Positions 49,072 through 58,463 are shown, counted from the first letter of the stretch. The stretch: DNA of 64,000 bases from TMED14 sp003507115 (GCA_943787925.1 CALSOH010000001.1:186001-250000), one strand, 5' to 3'. The notes: generated by a model from the letters alone, not told the origin. Made by a program: numbers and translations.

Positions 49072-50388
49072 TTAGGCAGGAATACGTTCAATGTGGGCAC
49101 CGAGGGCTCGGAGGCGCTCGTCAATGCGCTCATAGCCGCGGTCAATTTGTTCGATGTTGTGGATGGTGCTGGTGCCTTCTGCGGTCAGGGCAGCAATGAG
49201 TAGGGCGATTCCCGCCCGGATATCCGGCGACGTCATGACTGTGGCACGCAAGGGTACTTTCCGGTCCAAGCCAATGACGGTGGCGCGGTGCGGATCGCAG
49301 AGGATGATTTGGGCACCCATGTCGATTAACTTATCGACAAAGAAGAGCCGGCTCTCAAACATCTTTTGGTGAATTAATACCGAGCCCTTGGCTTGGGTCG
49401 CAGTGACCAGGACAATACTGAGCAAGTCGGGGGTGAAGCCCGGCCAGGGGGCATCGGCGACGGTCACCATGGAACCGTCCAAGTAGGCACCGATTTCGTA
49501 GGATGCTTGGGAAGGGATGTAGATGTCGTCGCCACGGATTTCAAGTTGGATGCCCAACTTCTTGAACACTTCGGGTATGACGCCTAGGTGGGCGACGCCC
49601 GCGTTCTTGATGGTGATCTCACTTTGGGTCATCGCGGCAAGGCCAATCCATGAACCAATTTCAATCATATCGGGCAAACAGCGGTGCTCGGTACCGCCCA
49701 GCCGTTCGACACCTGTAATGGTGAGCAAGTTGGACCCGACGCCTTCGATTTTGGCCCCCATCCGAACGAGCATGGCACAGAGTTGCTGTAAATAGGGTTC
49801 GCAGGCCGCATTGTAGATGGTGGTAACACCGGGGGTCAAGACAGCCGCCATGACGATGTTCGCTGTGCCAGTCACAGAGGCCTCGTCCAGCAACATATAC
49901 GCGCCTTTCATCCCTCCTTCAGGGCGTTCCACCCCGTAGAAATGGGAGTTCTCTTCGTATTTGAATTCGGCCCCCAATTTCATGAAGCCGAGGAAGTGCG
50001 TGTCCAGGCGGCGACGTCCAATTTTGTCCCCGCCCGGCTTGGGGATGTACCCCTTGCCAAAACGGGCCAATAGGGGCCCTACGAGCATAATGGAGCCACG
50101 TAAGGAGGCTCCTTTTTTCTTGTAGGTCTCCGAAAAGAGGAAGTTGACGTCCACGTCCTTCGCGCAAAAACTGAAGTCTCCATGGCCATGTTTTGAGACC
50201 AAGACGCCAAAGTCACCCAAGATTTCAATGAGTTTGTTGACATCCACGATATCGGGAATATTCGAGACGCGCACCGTTTCTTCTGTCAGCAAGACTGCAC
50301 ACAGGATTTGGAGTACTTCGTTCTTAGCCCCTTGAGGGTGCACATCGCCTTGGAGGCGTTGTCCTCCCGTAATTTTAAAACTGGACAC
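49072..50388 (-). CDS. murA: UDP-N-acetylglucosamine 1-carboxyvinyltransferase with Asp at the fosfomycin site
   Basis: A 438-residue enzyme for the first committed step of peptidoglycan synthesis: it adds enolpyruvate from PEP to UDP-GlcNAc. It has GGQRLQGDVHPQGAKNEVLQI at the N-terminus and two pseudo-symmetric halves. The catalytic-loop position that is Cys115 in E. coli (GGCAIGARP) is Asp121 here, in PKPGGDKIGRRRLDTHF. Cys-to-Asp at this place, known from Mycobacterium, removes the residue fosfomycin alkylates. The gene lies in a uvrD-DUF4290-murA-tlpA operon, 12 bases after the DUF4290 gene. Confidence 0.95.
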   Translation of the reverse strand: MSSFKITGGQRLQGDVHPQGAKNEVLQILCAVLLTEETVRVSNIPDIVDVNKLIEILGDFGVLVSKHGHGDFSFCAKDVDVNFLFSETYKKKGASLRGSIMLVGPLLARFGKGYIPKPGGDKIGRRRLDTHFLGFMKLGAEFKYEENSHFYGVERPEGGMKGAYMLLDEASVTGTANIVMAAVLTPGVTTIYNAACEPYLQQLCAMLVRMGAKIEGVGSNLLTITGVERLGGTEHRCLPDMIEIGSWIGLAAMTQSEITIKNAGVAHLGVIPEVFKKLGIQLEIRGDDIYIPSQASYEIGAYLDGSMVTVADAPWPGFTPDLLSIVLVTATQAKGSVLIHQKMFESRLFFVDKLIDMGAQIILCDPHRATVIGLDRKVPLRATVMTSPDIRAGIALLIAALTAEGTSTIHNIEQIDRGYERIDERLRALGAHIERIPA

Positions 50389-50400
50389 AGGGAAAGGAGA

Positions 50401-51063
50401 TTATTTGCGTTTAAAGTTGGTTTTTCGCTTGAAATTGGGCTTGGGTTTCTTCTTCGTGCGAGTGTGTAGGGGGGCATTCTGAGACACGACGCCCCGGTTG
50501 ACCGAAAGGGCCGCTTTTTCTTGGCCCAAACGGCCCCCGGACAAAATCCGGAGTTCGGCAAAGATGACGGCATCGTCGACATTGTCCTTATTCCAGGACA
50601 AGTAGGCGCGCTTCATTTGGTTGGCAATGTCCAACTCCATGGCATCTCGATCCTCCGACGCCTCCATATCGGCGACGGTGGAGATCAAGTTTTGCAAGAT
50701 GTTTCCATAGTAGCGGTGACTCCGGCTCTTTTGGGGGTAAGGCACGGCATCCGGCTTGCCACTGAGTTTTTCCCGCGTGGGGGTGGGGTAGGGGCAGTCG
50801 ACATCCAATTCAAAATTGGACATGACAAAAAGGTGGTCCCACAGCTTGTGCCGGTAGTCCGGATTGTCTCGAAGGGCCGGGTTGAGATTGCCAATGACAT
50901 CGATGATGCTGTTGGCGACCTTCGTCCGGTGTTCGCGGTCAGGAAGGGTCAAGCAATATTCAATCATCGATTGCACATGACGGCCGTATTCAGGCATGCG
51001 AAGGTCTTCGCGGTCCGTGTTGTAGTCCAGGGCCAGTGCGGCAATTTGGGAAGTTTCAATCAT
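50401..51063 (-). CDS. DUF4290 protein
   Basis: A 220-residue cytoplasmic protein, recognised as the bacteroidotal family DUF4290 from LDYNTDREDLRMPEYGRHVQSMIEYCLTLPDREHRTKVANSIIDV, in pieces, and the WDHLFVMSNFELDVDCPYPTPTREKL core. It appears helical, with no membrane segment or signal. The C-terminal 25 residues are a basic tail (KKKPKPNFKRKTNFKRK) that could bind nucleic acid. It stands next to murA here and, to my knowledge, in many relatives. It overlaps the helicase gene by ATGA. No function is known. Confidence 0.85.
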   Translation of the reverse strand: MIETSQIAALALDYNTDREDLRMPEYGRHVQSMIEYCLTLPDREHRTKVANSIIDVIGNLNPALRDNPDYRHKLWDHLFVMSNFELDVDCPYPTPTREKLSGKPDAVPYPQKSRSHRYYGNILQNLISTVADMEASEDRDAMELDIANQMKRAYLSWNKDNVDDAVIFAELRILSGGRLGQEKAALSVNRGVVSQNAPLHTRTKKKPKPNFKRKTNFKRK

Positions 51064-53417
51064 GATAATAGCTGCAATTTAGCAAACTTGAGGAGCAATT
51101 TTTTCTCGCCGGCATTGTCAAAGAGTATGGTCGCTTTTTTTTCGCTTCCCTCGCCGGAAAGTTCAGTCACTTTTCCGATGCCAAAACGGTCATGGACCAC
51201 GCGAATTCCTACATCTAGTTCCAGGTCCAAAGCATGGGACGCGCCCGATGCGGATTTTGTGGCTTGATCCAACGGCTTCAGGGCCGTGGGCCTGCGGAAT
51301 CTGACGGGACTAGGCGGTGGACTCTGAGGTCGATCCGGCGCTTTCACGGACCGAGATTCGGCGGAAGGTCGGGCGGTTCGTGAACGGGACGAAGATACGC
51401 CGAATGCATCCATCAGTTCTTTTGGAACCGAATAGCTCGGCTGAAATTCGGGTACATGCACGTCCAAGTGGGCTTCGTCTAATTCTTCTAGGAAGCGGCT
51501 GGGCTCGCAATCGATGAGTTTACCCCAACGGTAGCGAACATGGGCGTACGTCAGGAAGGCCCGCTTTTCGGCCCGGGTCAGGGCCACGTAAAACAAGCGG
51601 CGCTCTTCTTCCAGATCGGCCCTGGATCCCATGGACATCATGGAGGGAAAGAGGTTCTCCTCCATTCCCACGACAAACACTGCGGGAAACTCCAATCCCT
51701 TCGCCAGGTGAATGGTCATCAAATTCACTTTGGGCCGGTCGTCGTCGTCCGGGCGGTCTGCGTCGGTCAAAAGCGCCACATCTTGCAAGAAGGCCCCCAA
51801 ACTCGGATCCCCATCTTCCACTTGCTGTTGCTGTTCGACAAAGTCTTTGATGCCATTCAAAAGTTCCTGCACGTTCTCGTAGCGCGAAATACCCTCGGGG
51901 GTCTTGTCGTCGGACAAGAGTTTAATGAGTCCGCTGCTCCGAGCGATGTGTTCCACCACGTCAAAGGCGTCTTTTTGCTCCGCAATGATTTGGTAGGATT
52001 TAACTAAGTCCACAAAGGCCAAAAGGCGTTCCTGCGTCGGTTTGTTGATGGCCACGCCCCAAGCGCCAGCTTCGGCGGCCGCATCCCAAAGGCTGGCTTG
52101 CCGCTCATTCGCGGCAATGGTCAGTCGGGCGAGGGTGGTGTCTCCAATTCCCCGGGCGGGCAAATTGATCACCCGGCGGAAAGCTTCTTCGTCTTTGGGA
52201 TTGACGGTCAAGCGCACATAGGCCATCAAGTCTTTGACTTCCTTGCGTTGGTAGAAGGAAAGCCCGCCAAAAATTCGATAGGGAATGTTGCGGCGGCGCA
52301 ATGCGTCTTCAAAAGATCGAGACTGCGCATTGGTGCGGTAGAGAATCGCAAACTGGTCGTGGGCGGTGTGCTCCCGCATGTGGAGCTCCCAAATGGTCTG
52401 GGCGACATAGTTGCCCTCATCGGAATCGCTCACACTCTTGTGCACTACGATGCGTTCACCCAGAGGATTCTCGGTCCAAACGTTTTTCTCTAATTGATCT
52501 TGGTTATGCTTGATCAGCGAATTGGCTGCCTGAACGATGCACTGGCTGCTCCGGTAGTTTTGCTCGAGCTTGAAAAGCTTAGCGTCTGAGTAGTCCTTCT
52601 GAAAATTTAGAATATTCCGAATGTTGGCACCTCGGAAGGCATAGATGCTTTGGGCATCGTCGCCCACCACACAGAGGTTTTCATAGCGGGAAGCCAAGGC
52701 TTTCACAATGAGGTACTGGGAATGGTTGGTGTCCTGGTACTCGTCTACGAGGATATACTTGAATCGCTCTTGGTACCGTGCAAGAGCCTCCGGAAACATG
52801 GCAAAAAGCTCATTGGTCTTGAGTAATAAGTCATCAAAATCCATGGCGCCCGCTCGGAAGCATTTCTCCATGTATGCCGCATAGAGCGCTCCAATTTTGG
52901 GCATACGCGCTGCGGCATCCGCTTCTTGGAGGTCGGCCCGGCTTTGGTATGCCTTGGGGGTGATTAGGTTGTTCTTGTAGGAGGAGATGCGTCCGGCCAC
53001 CCCTTTGACCTTGTAGATATCCTTGTCCAAGTCACGTTCCTTGATCAAGCCTGCAATCACTTTTTGGGCGTCTTCGCTGTCGTAAATCGTAAAGTTGGAG
53101 GGATAGCCCAAGCGGTGTCCTTCGATACGAAGTATGCGCGCAAACACCGAGTGAAAGGTCCCCATCCATAAATTTTTGGCTTCCGTGCCACCCAAAAGTT
53201 TCTCGACACGCCCTTTCATTTCGCGCGCGGCTTTATTGGTGAACGTGAGGGATAAGATGTTGAAAGGATCCACGCCTCGTTCCATCAAATAGGCGATTCG
53301 ATAGGTCAATACCCGGGTTTTTCCTGAGCCTGCTCCAGCAATAACCATGACGGGACCTTCCGTCTGTTGGACAGCTTGCTGTTGGACCGAATTGAGGGCG
53401 GATAAGTAACTCGACAT
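51060..53417 (-). CDS. UvrD/PcrA-type ATP-dependent DNA helicase
   Basis: A 785-residue superfamily 1A helicase for repair and replication-conflict removal. Motif Q/I is at the N-terminus (LNSVQQQAV, IAGAGSGKTRVLT), motif Ia LTFTNKAAREMKGRV, motif II LVDEYQDTNHSQY, motif III VVGDDAQSIYAFRGA, motif IV LEQNYRSSQ, and later VNLMTIHLAKGLEFPAVFVVG and VALTRAEKRAFLTYA. A variable basic region (about 640-710) leads to a Tudor-like PcrA C-terminal domain (VVHDRFGIGKVTELSGEG). The promoter box is 10 bases before the ATG. Whether to call it UvrD or PcrA is a matter of naming. Confidence 0.95.
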   Translation of the reverse strand: MSSYLSALNSVQQQAVQQTEGPVMVIAGAGSGKTRVLTYRIAYLMERGVDPFNILSLTFTNKAAREMKGRVEKLLGGTEAKNLWMGTFHSVFARILRIEGHRLGYPSNFTIYDSEDAQKVIAGLIKERDLDKDIYKVKGVAGRISSYKNNLITPKAYQSRADLQEADAAARMPKIGALYAAYMEKCFRAGAMDFDDLLLKTNELFAMFPEALARYQERFKYILVDEYQDTNHSQYLIVKALASRYENLCVVGDDAQSIYAFRGANIRNILNFQKDYSDAKLFKLEQNYRSSQCIVQAANSLIKHNQDQLEKNVWTENPLGERIVVHKSVSDSDEGNYVAQTIWELHMREHTAHDQFAILYRTNAQSRSFEDALRRRNIPYRIFGGLSFYQRKEVKDLMAYVRLTVNPKDEEAFRRVINLPARGIGDTTLARLTIAANERQASLWDAAAEAGAWGVAINKPTQERLLAFVDLVKSYQIIAEQKDAFDVVEHIARSSGLIKLLSDDKTPEGISRYENVQELLNGIKDFVEQQQQVEDGDPSLGAFLQDVALLTDADRPDDDDRPKVNLMTIHLAKGLEFPAVFVVGMEENLFPSMMSMGSRADLEEERRLFYVALTRAEKRAFLTYAHVRYRWGKLIDCEPSRFLEELDEAHLDVHVPEFQPSYSVPKELMDAFGVSSSRSRTARPSAESRSVKAPDRPQSPPPSPVRFRRPTALKPLDQATKSASGASHALDLELDVGIRVVHDRFGIGKVTELSGEGSEKKATILFDNAGEKKLLLKFAKLQLLS

Positions 53418-53427
53418 GGAAGGGTCC

Positions 53428-53435
53428 CAAAGGTA
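53428..53435 (-). promoter_or_regulatory. -7 element of the helicase-murA operon promoter (TACCTTTG)
   Basis: Exact TAnnTTTG on the minus strand, 10 bases before the helicase ATG; a very short leader is expected. Confidence 0.6.
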
Positions 53436-53485
53436 GCGTTAAGCGATGCGATGAAAAAGTTTGAAAGCGGCAAGAAACCACAATG

Positions 53486-53513
53486 TTTGAAAGGATAAAA
53501 TGGCCTACATTTG
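53486..53513 (+). promoter_or_regulatory. Promoter of the rpsL-led ribosomal operon
   Basis: -33 element TTTG at 53486-53489, a 16-base spacer and an exact -7 box TACATTTG at 53506-53513. The leader to rpsL is about 60 bases. Confidence 0.7.
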
Positions 53514-53517
53514 CAGT

Positions 53518-53534
53518 CCCCAAAAAACTAGGGG
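53518..53534 (+). promoter_or_regulatory. Small hairpin at the very 5' end of the ribosomal operon mRNA
   Basis: CCCC (53518-53521) pairs with GGGG (53531-53534) across an A-rich 9-base loop, just where transcription should start. It may protect the mRNA 5' end. Confidence 0.4.
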
Positions 53535-53576
53535 TGTATTTTATTGTAGCGACGACAACCAACACAATTAACAAGA

Positions 53577-53957
53577 ATGCCTACCATTCAGCAGCTCGTA
53601 CGCAAGGGACGAGTCAAACTAGAAAAGAAGAGCAAGTCCGCAGCGCTGGACTCTTGCCCTCAACGCCGCGGCGTATGCACGCGGGTTTACACAACCACCC
53701 CTAAGAAGCCGAATTCCGCGATGCGTAAGGTTGCCCGTGTGCGCCTCACCAACGGGAATGAAGTCAACGCCTACATTGGCGGAGAAGGTCACAACCTTCA
53801 GGAACACTCTATCGTGCTCGTGCGCGGTGGACGTGTGAAAGACTTGCCCGGTGTCCGCTACCACATCGTTCGTGGCGCCTTGGACACCGCCGGTGTGAAT
53901 GGCCGCATGCAGCGCCGTTCGAAGTATGGTGCAAAACGACCCAAAGTCAAAAAATAA
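53577..53957 (+). CDS. rpsL: 30S ribosomal protein S12 (uS12)
   Basis: A 126-residue decoding-centre protein. It contains the invariant TTTPKKPNSAMRK loop with Lys43 and GGRVKDLPGVRYH with Lys88, the two positions where substitutions give streptomycin resistance elsewhere; both are the sensitive residues. RxxCT in RRGVCTRVY is the usual loop. It opens the fused str-S10-spc operon, about 60 bases after the promoter. No Shine-Dalgarno sequence is seen; an A-rich stretch precedes the ATG. Confidence 0.98.
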   Translation: MPTIQQLVRKGRVKLEKKSKSAALDSCPQRRGVCTRVYTTTPKKPNSAMRKVARVRLTNGNEVNAYIGGEGHNLQEHSIVLVRGGRVKDLPGVRYHIVRGALDTAGVNGRMQRRSKYGAKRPKVKK

Positions 53958-53966
53958 TAGGAAACC

Positions 53967-54437
53967 ATGAGAAAGACGCGTGCTAAGAAGCGCCCCCTAT
54001 TACCAGATCCCCGTTTTAACGATCCCTTGGTAACCCGCTTCGTCAACAACTTGATGTACGACGGTAAAAAGTCTACGGCCTACTCCATCTTTTATGAAGC
54101 GATTGACTTGGTTTCTGAAAAGTCTGGTGAAGCCAACGGCTTGGAGCAGTGGAAAACCGCTTTGACCAATGTAATGCCTCATGTAGAAGTTCGCAGCCGC
54201 CGCGTCGGTGGTTCGACCTTCCAGATTCCTCAACAAATTCGACCCGAGCGCAAAATCTCTATGGCCATGAAGTGGTTGATTGGTTATGCGCGTGGTCGCA
54301 ACGAAAAGAGCATGGCCGGAAAGCTGGCCGGTGAAATCATGGCTGCCGCCAAAGAAGAAGGCGCAGCGGTGAAGAAGCGTATGGACGTTCACAAGATGGC
54401 CGAGGCAAACAAAGCCTTCTCTCACTTCCGTTTCTAA
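53967..54437 (+). CDS. rpsG: 30S ribosomal protein S7 (uS7)
   Basis: A 156-residue protein that nucleates the head of the small subunit by binding the 3' domain of 16S rRNA. DPRFNDPLVTRFVNNLMYDGKKSTA and VEVRSRRVGGSTFQIPQQIRPERK are the family core, and the helical C-terminus RMDVHKMAEANKAFSHFRF is complete. It lies 9 bases after rpsL. In E. coli S7 represses its own operon; no such mRNA structure was looked for in detail here. Confidence 0.97.
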   Translation: MRKTRAKKRPLLPDPRFNDPLVTRFVNNLMYDGKKSTAYSIFYEAIDLVSEKSGEANGLEQWKTALTNVMPHVEVRSRRVGGSTFQIPQQIRPERKISMAMKWLIGYARGRNEKSMAGKLAGEIMAAAKEEGAAVKKRMDVHKMAEANKAFSHFRF

Positions 54438-54449
54438 ACTATTGATATC

Positions 54450-56579
54450 ATGTCTAAGCGCGATTTAAAATTCACACGTAACATTGGTATCATGGCCCAC
54501 ATTGACGCGGGCAAGACGACTACCACGGAGCGTATTCTGTATTACACGGGTGTTAGCCACAAGATTGGTGAAGTACACGACGGTGCTGCGACCATGGACT
54601 GGATGGTTCAGGAGCAGGAGCGTGGTATCACCATCACGTCGGCAGCTACGACCTGTTTTTGGCGTTTCCCTACCGTTCAAGGAAAGGATACGGCAGAGAC
54701 TCAACAGTATAAGATTAACATCATCGACACCCCAGGACACGTAGACTTTACCGTCGAGGTAGAGCGTTCATTGCGCGTTTTGGACGGTGCCGTGGCACTC
54801 TTGTGTGCCGTAGGTGGTGTTCAGCCCCAAACGGAAACCGTATGGCGCCAGGCAACGAAGTACAACGTACCGCGTATTGCCTTCGTCAACAAGATGGACC
54901 GTACGGGTGCTGACTTCTTTAACGTAGTTCGCCAGATTGACGAGAAATTGAAAGGAAACCCCATCCCCCTTCAAGTGCCTATCGGTGCTGAGACGGAATT
55001 TCAGGGTGTGGTGGACTTGTTGACCAATGAAGCCATCATTTGGGACGATGCCACACAAGGCATGACCTACAAGGTGGTGGATATCCCTGCCGACTTGGTA
55101 GAGACTGTAGCGGAATATCGCGAAAAGCTGGTGGAAGCCGTTGCCGAGTTCGATGACAACTTGATGGAGAAGTTCTTTGACGATCCGGATAGCATCACGA
55201 AGGAAGAATTGGTGAATGCCATCCGCAAAGCAACCATTGCTCAAAAGATCACCCCCGTATTGTGTGGCTCTGCCTTCAAGAACAAAGGTGTTCAGACGAT
55301 GTTGGATGCGGTAATGTCGTACATGCCTTCTCCGGTAGATGTAGAAGGTATCACGGGCACCAATCCCGACACGGAACTCGAGGAAATGCGCAAGCCGGAC
55401 CCCGATGAGCCCTTCGCGGCCTTGGCGTTCAAAATTGCCACCGACCCCTTCGTTGGTCGTTTGTGCTTCTTCCGGGTCTACTCCGGTAAGATTGATGCGG
55501 GTTCCTACACCAAGAATATGCGTACTGGCAATAAAGAGCGTATCTCACGCATCTTCCAAATGCACTCGAACAAGCAAAACCCTATCGACATGATCGAGGC
55601 GGGCGACATCGGTGCAGGCGTAGGTTTCAAGGACATCCGTACGGGTGACACCTTGTGCGACGAGAAGCGTCCGATCGTTCTTGAGTCTATGAGCTTCCCC
55701 GAGCCCGTTATTGGTTTGGCGGTTGAGCCCAAGACGCAGGCAGACGTGGACAAGTTGGGTATGGCCTTGGCCAAATTGGCTGAAGAAGATCCCACCTTCC
55801 GCGTGCACACAGACGAAGAGACGGGCCAGACGGTCATCTCGGGTATGGGTGAATTACACTTGGAAATCATTGTGGACCGCCTCAAGCGCGAGTTCAAGGT
55901 GGAATGTAACCAGGGTGCCCCCCAGGTTCAGTACAAGGAGGCTTTGACCGCCAATTTCAACCACCGTGAGGTTTACAAGAAGCAAACGGGTGGTCGCGGT
56001 AAGTTCGCGGACATCGTCTTTACCATTGGTCCCGCAGATGAAGATTTCGTCGGTCAGCTCCAATTTGACAACCAGATCAAGGGAGGTAATATTCCTCGTG
56101 AATTTATCCCCGCGGTCGAAAAAGGTTTCAAGGACGCCATGAACAATGGTCCCTTAGCGGGCTATGCCATCGACACGATGAAAATCACTTTGACGGATGG
56201 TTCATTCCACCCGGTGGATTCGGACTCCTTGTCTTTTGAATTAGCCGCCAAAATTGGTTTCCGTGACGCCGGAAAGAAAGCACGTCCCGTGATTCTTGAG
56301 CCGATGATGAAGATTGAGGTGGTTATGCCTGAGTCCTCTATGGGTGACGTCGTCGGTGACTTGAACAAGCGCCGCGGTATCGTGGAGGGTATGGATTCGA
56401 AAGAAGGCGATGCCGTCGTTCGAGCCAAAGTGCCTTTGAGTGAAATGTTTGGATACGTAACCACTTTGCGTACGATTACGTCGGGTCGTGGAAGCTCCTC
56501 TATGGAATTTAGCCACTATGCCGAAACCCCCACCAGCATTGCTGAGGCGGTAATCGAAAAAGTAAAAGGAAGCAAATAA
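54450..56579 (+). CDS. fusA: Elongation factor G
   Basis: A 709-residue translocase GTPase. G1 is in NIGIMAHIDAGKTTTTERILYY, G2 ERGITITSAATT, G3 IIDTPGHVDFTVEVERSL and G4 AFVNKMDRTGADF. Domains II-V follow, with TGRGKFADIVF-type domain IV (KQTGGRGKFADIVFT) and MFGYVTTLRTITSGRGSSSMEF at the end. It is the translation-type EF-G by its length and its place between rpsG and rpsJ. The usual tuf gene after fusA is missing here, as in other Bacteroidota, so EF-Tu is encoded elsewhere. Confidence 0.98.
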   Translation: MSKRDLKFTRNIGIMAHIDAGKTTTTERILYYTGVSHKIGEVHDGAATMDWMVQEQERGITITSAATTCFWRFPTVQGKDTAETQQYKINIIDTPGHVDFTVEVERSLRVLDGAVALLCAVGGVQPQTETVWRQATKYNVPRIAFVNKMDRTGADFFNVVRQIDEKLKGNPIPLQVPIGAETEFQGVVDLLTNEAIIWDDATQGMTYKVVDIPADLVETVAEYREKLVEAVAEFDDNLMEKFFDDPDSITKEELVNAIRKATIAQKITPVLCGSAFKNKGVQTMLDAVMSYMPSPVDVEGITGTNPDTELEEMRKPDPDEPFAALAFKIATDPFVGRLCFFRVYSGKIDAGSYTKNMRTGNKERISRIFQMHSNKQNPIDMIEAGDIGAGVGFKDIRTGDTLCDEKRPIVLESMSFPEPVIGLAVEPKTQADVDKLGMALAKLAEEDPTFRVHTDEETGQTVISGMGELHLEIIVDRLKREFKVECNQGAPQVQYKEALTANFNHREVYKKQTGGRGKFADIVFTIGPADEDFVGQLQFDNQIKGGNIPREFIPAVEKGFKDAMNNGPLAGYAIDTMKITLTDGSFHPVDSDSLSFELAAKIGFRDAGKKARPVILEPMMKIEVVMPESSMGDVVGDLNKRRGIVEGMDSKEGDAVVRAKVPLSEMFGYVTTLRTITSGRGSSSMEFSHYAETPTSIAEAVIEKVKGSK

Positions 56580-56594
56580 GTCTTTTCCCATCCT

Positions 56595-56900
56595 ATGAGC
56601 CAGAAAATTCGCATTAAACTCAAGTCGTACGACCATATGCTCGTAGACAAGAGTGCAGAGAAAATCGTGAAAACGGTGAAGAGCACGGGTGCTGTCGTTA
56701 ACGGCCCTATCCCCCTTCCCACGAACAAGCGTATCTACACGGTACTGCGTTCCCCTCACGTCAACAAGAAAGCCCGCGAGCAGTTTGAGCTATCCAGCTA
56801 CAAGCGTTTGTTGGACATCTACTCTTCATCTAGCAAGACGATTGACGCGCTGATGAAGTTGGAGCTGCCTAGCGGTGTGGAAGTAGAAATCAAAGTTTAA
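56595..56900 (+). CDS. rpsJ: 30S ribosomal protein S10 (uS10)
   Basis: A 101-residue head protein that also joins NusB in transcription antitermination. It has the expected IRIKLKSYDHMLVDKSAEKIV start and GPIPLPTNKRIYTVLRSPHVNKKAREQFE core. It opens what is the separate S10 operon in many bacteria; here it comes 15 bases after fusA with no terminator, so str and S10 operons are fused. Confidence 0.97.
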   Translation: MSQKIRIKLKSYDHMLVDKSAEKIVKTVKSTGAVVNGPIPLPTNKRIYTVLRSPHVNKKAREQFELSSYKRLLDIYSSSSKTIDALMKLELPSGVEVEIKV

Positions 56901-56918
56901 TCAATTCCAATTGAAATC

Positions 56919-57533
56919 ATGCCTGGACTAATTGGCAAGAAAATCGGAATGACCAGCATCTTCGACGCGGAGGGTAAAAACCAGCCGTGTACGGTCATCG
57001 AATTGGGCCCCTGTGTGGTCACCCAAGTCAAAACAGAAGATGTCGATGGTTACGCAGCCGTGCAGATCGGATTTGGGGAGAAGAAAAACCCTGTCCAAGC
57101 TGCCGCCGGCCATGCCAAGAAGGCGAATACCACCGCCAAGAAGAAATATGTGGAGTTCAAAGATTTTGCCGACGGCGCAGTGAGCCTCGGGGATGTCTTG
57201 ACCGTCGGCATGTTTGAAGAAGGTGAGTTTGTGGACATCGTTGGAACGACAAAAGGTAAAGGCTTCCAAGGGGTTGTTCGCCGTCACGGTTTTGCGGGCG
57301 TAGGACAAAGTACCCACGGTCAGCACAACCGTCTCCGCGCTCCCGGTTCGATCGGTGCCGGTTCAGATCCCTCACGCGTATTCAAAGGAACGCGCATGGG
57401 TGGTCGTATGGGGGTTGATCGCGTGAAGATCCAAAACCTACAAGTATTGAGAATAGACACTGAGCAAAACTTGCTGGTCGTGAAGGGTTCTGTACCTGGC
57501 GCTAAGCAGTCGCTCGTAATTGTTGAGAAATAA
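56919..57533 (+). CDS. rplC: 50S ribosomal protein L3 (uL3)
   Basis: A 204-residue protein near the peptidyl transferase centre. It begins MPGLIGKKIGMTSIFDAEG and carries GKGFQGVVRRHGFAGVGQSTHGQ, the loop with the glutamine that is methylated in E. coli, and GSDPSRVFKGTRMGGRMG. The stop and the rplD start share one base (TAATG). Confidence 0.97.
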   Translation: MPGLIGKKIGMTSIFDAEGKNQPCTVIELGPCVVTQVKTEDVDGYAAVQIGFGEKKNPVQAAAGHAKKANTTAKKKYVEFKDFADGAVSLGDVLTVGMFEEGEFVDIVGTTKGKGFQGVVRRHGFAGVGQSTHGQHNRLRAPGSIGAGSDPSRVFKGTRMGGRMGVDRVKIQNLQVLRIDTEQNLLVVKGSVPGAKQSLVIVEK

Positions 57534-58165
57534 TGGAATTGCGCATTGTCAATCAACTGGGCGAGGATACAGGTCGCAAGGCGAACCTGAATGATGACGT
57601 TTTCGGCATCGAGCCCAATGAACACGCCATGTATTTGGACGTGAAGCAGTACTTGGCGAATCAACGTCAGGGTACGCACAAAGCGAAGGAACGCGCCGAG
57701 ATTTCCCGCACGACCAAGAAGCTGCACAAGCAGAAAGGAACGGGCGGTGCACGTCACGGTAGCATGAAATCTCCTTTGTACCGCGGTGGTGGACGTGTCT
57801 TCGGACCAGTACCCCACGAATATGGTTTCAAACTAAATAAAAAGCTGAAGACTTTGGCCCGTAAATCCGCCTTCTCCTCGATGGTTAAAGAGGAGCAAGT
57901 GATTGTGGTTGAGAATTTTAGCTTCGAGGCCCCCAAGACTAAGCAGTACCACCAGGTGTTGCAGGCTCTAGGACTGAACGGAAAGAAATCCACAGTGGTG
58001 TTGGCTGAGCAGGATAAAAATGTATATTTGTCCTCCCGCAATTTTGAGGGGTCAAATGTTGTAACTGCTTCAGAATTAAATACTTATTCAATTTTGAACG
58101 GCGGCACACTGATCCTGACAGAGGGCTCAATTGAGAAAATTCAAACGGCATTAACTACGAAATAA
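57533..58165 (+). CDS. rplD: 50S ribosomal protein L4 (uL4)
   Basis: A 210-residue protein with a globular part and the long loop reaching into the exit tunnel (TTKKLHKQKGTGGARHGSMKSPLYRGGGRVFGP). The tunnel loop is where macrolide-resistance changes occur in other species; the sequence here looks unchanged. In E. coli L4 represses the S10 operon; I did not find a clear homologous leader. Its start and stop each overlap the neighbouring genes by one base. Confidence 0.96.
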   Translation: MELRIVNQLGEDTGRKANLNDDVFGIEPNEHAMYLDVKQYLANQRQGTHKAKERAEISRTTKKLHKQKGTGGARHGSMKSPLYRGGGRVFGPVPHEYGFKLNKKLKTLARKSAFSSMVKEEQVIVVENFSFEAPKTKQYHQVLQALGLNGKKSTVVLAEQDKNVYLSSRNFEGSNVVTASELNTYSILNGGTLILTEGSIEKIQTALTTK

Positions 58166-58458
58166 TGGATAGCATTCTGATACGTCCCGTCATCACGGAG
58201 AAGGCCTCTGCCAATGCTGAGGAGCGGAATCGCTACACCTTCGTCGTAGATAAAAAAGCCAACAAGGTTGAAATTAAAAAGGCCGTAGAGGCTGCGTACA
58301 ATGTGAACGTCGAAAACGTTCGCACCATTATCGTCCCTGCTAAGCACATTGTGCGCTACACGAAGGCAGGTATGTTGGAAGGCAAGAAGTCTTCCTTCAA
58401 AAAGGCGATTGTGGATGTGCGTTCTGGCGAATCTATCGACATCTACGGAAATCTCTAA
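58165..58458 (+). CDS. rplW: 50S ribosomal protein L23 (uL23)
   Basis: A 97-residue protein at the tunnel exit, the docking site for trigger factor and SRP. ILIRPVITEKASANAEERNRYTFVVDKKANKVEIKKAVE is the family core. Start overlaps the rplD stop by one base (TAATG); rplB follows after 5 bases. Confidence 0.96.
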   Translation: MDSILIRPVITEKASANAEERNRYTFVVDKKANKVEIKKAVEAAYNVNVENVRTIIVPAKHIVRYTKAGMLEGKKSSFKKAIVDVRSGESIDIYGNL

Positions 58459-58463
58459 GCATC

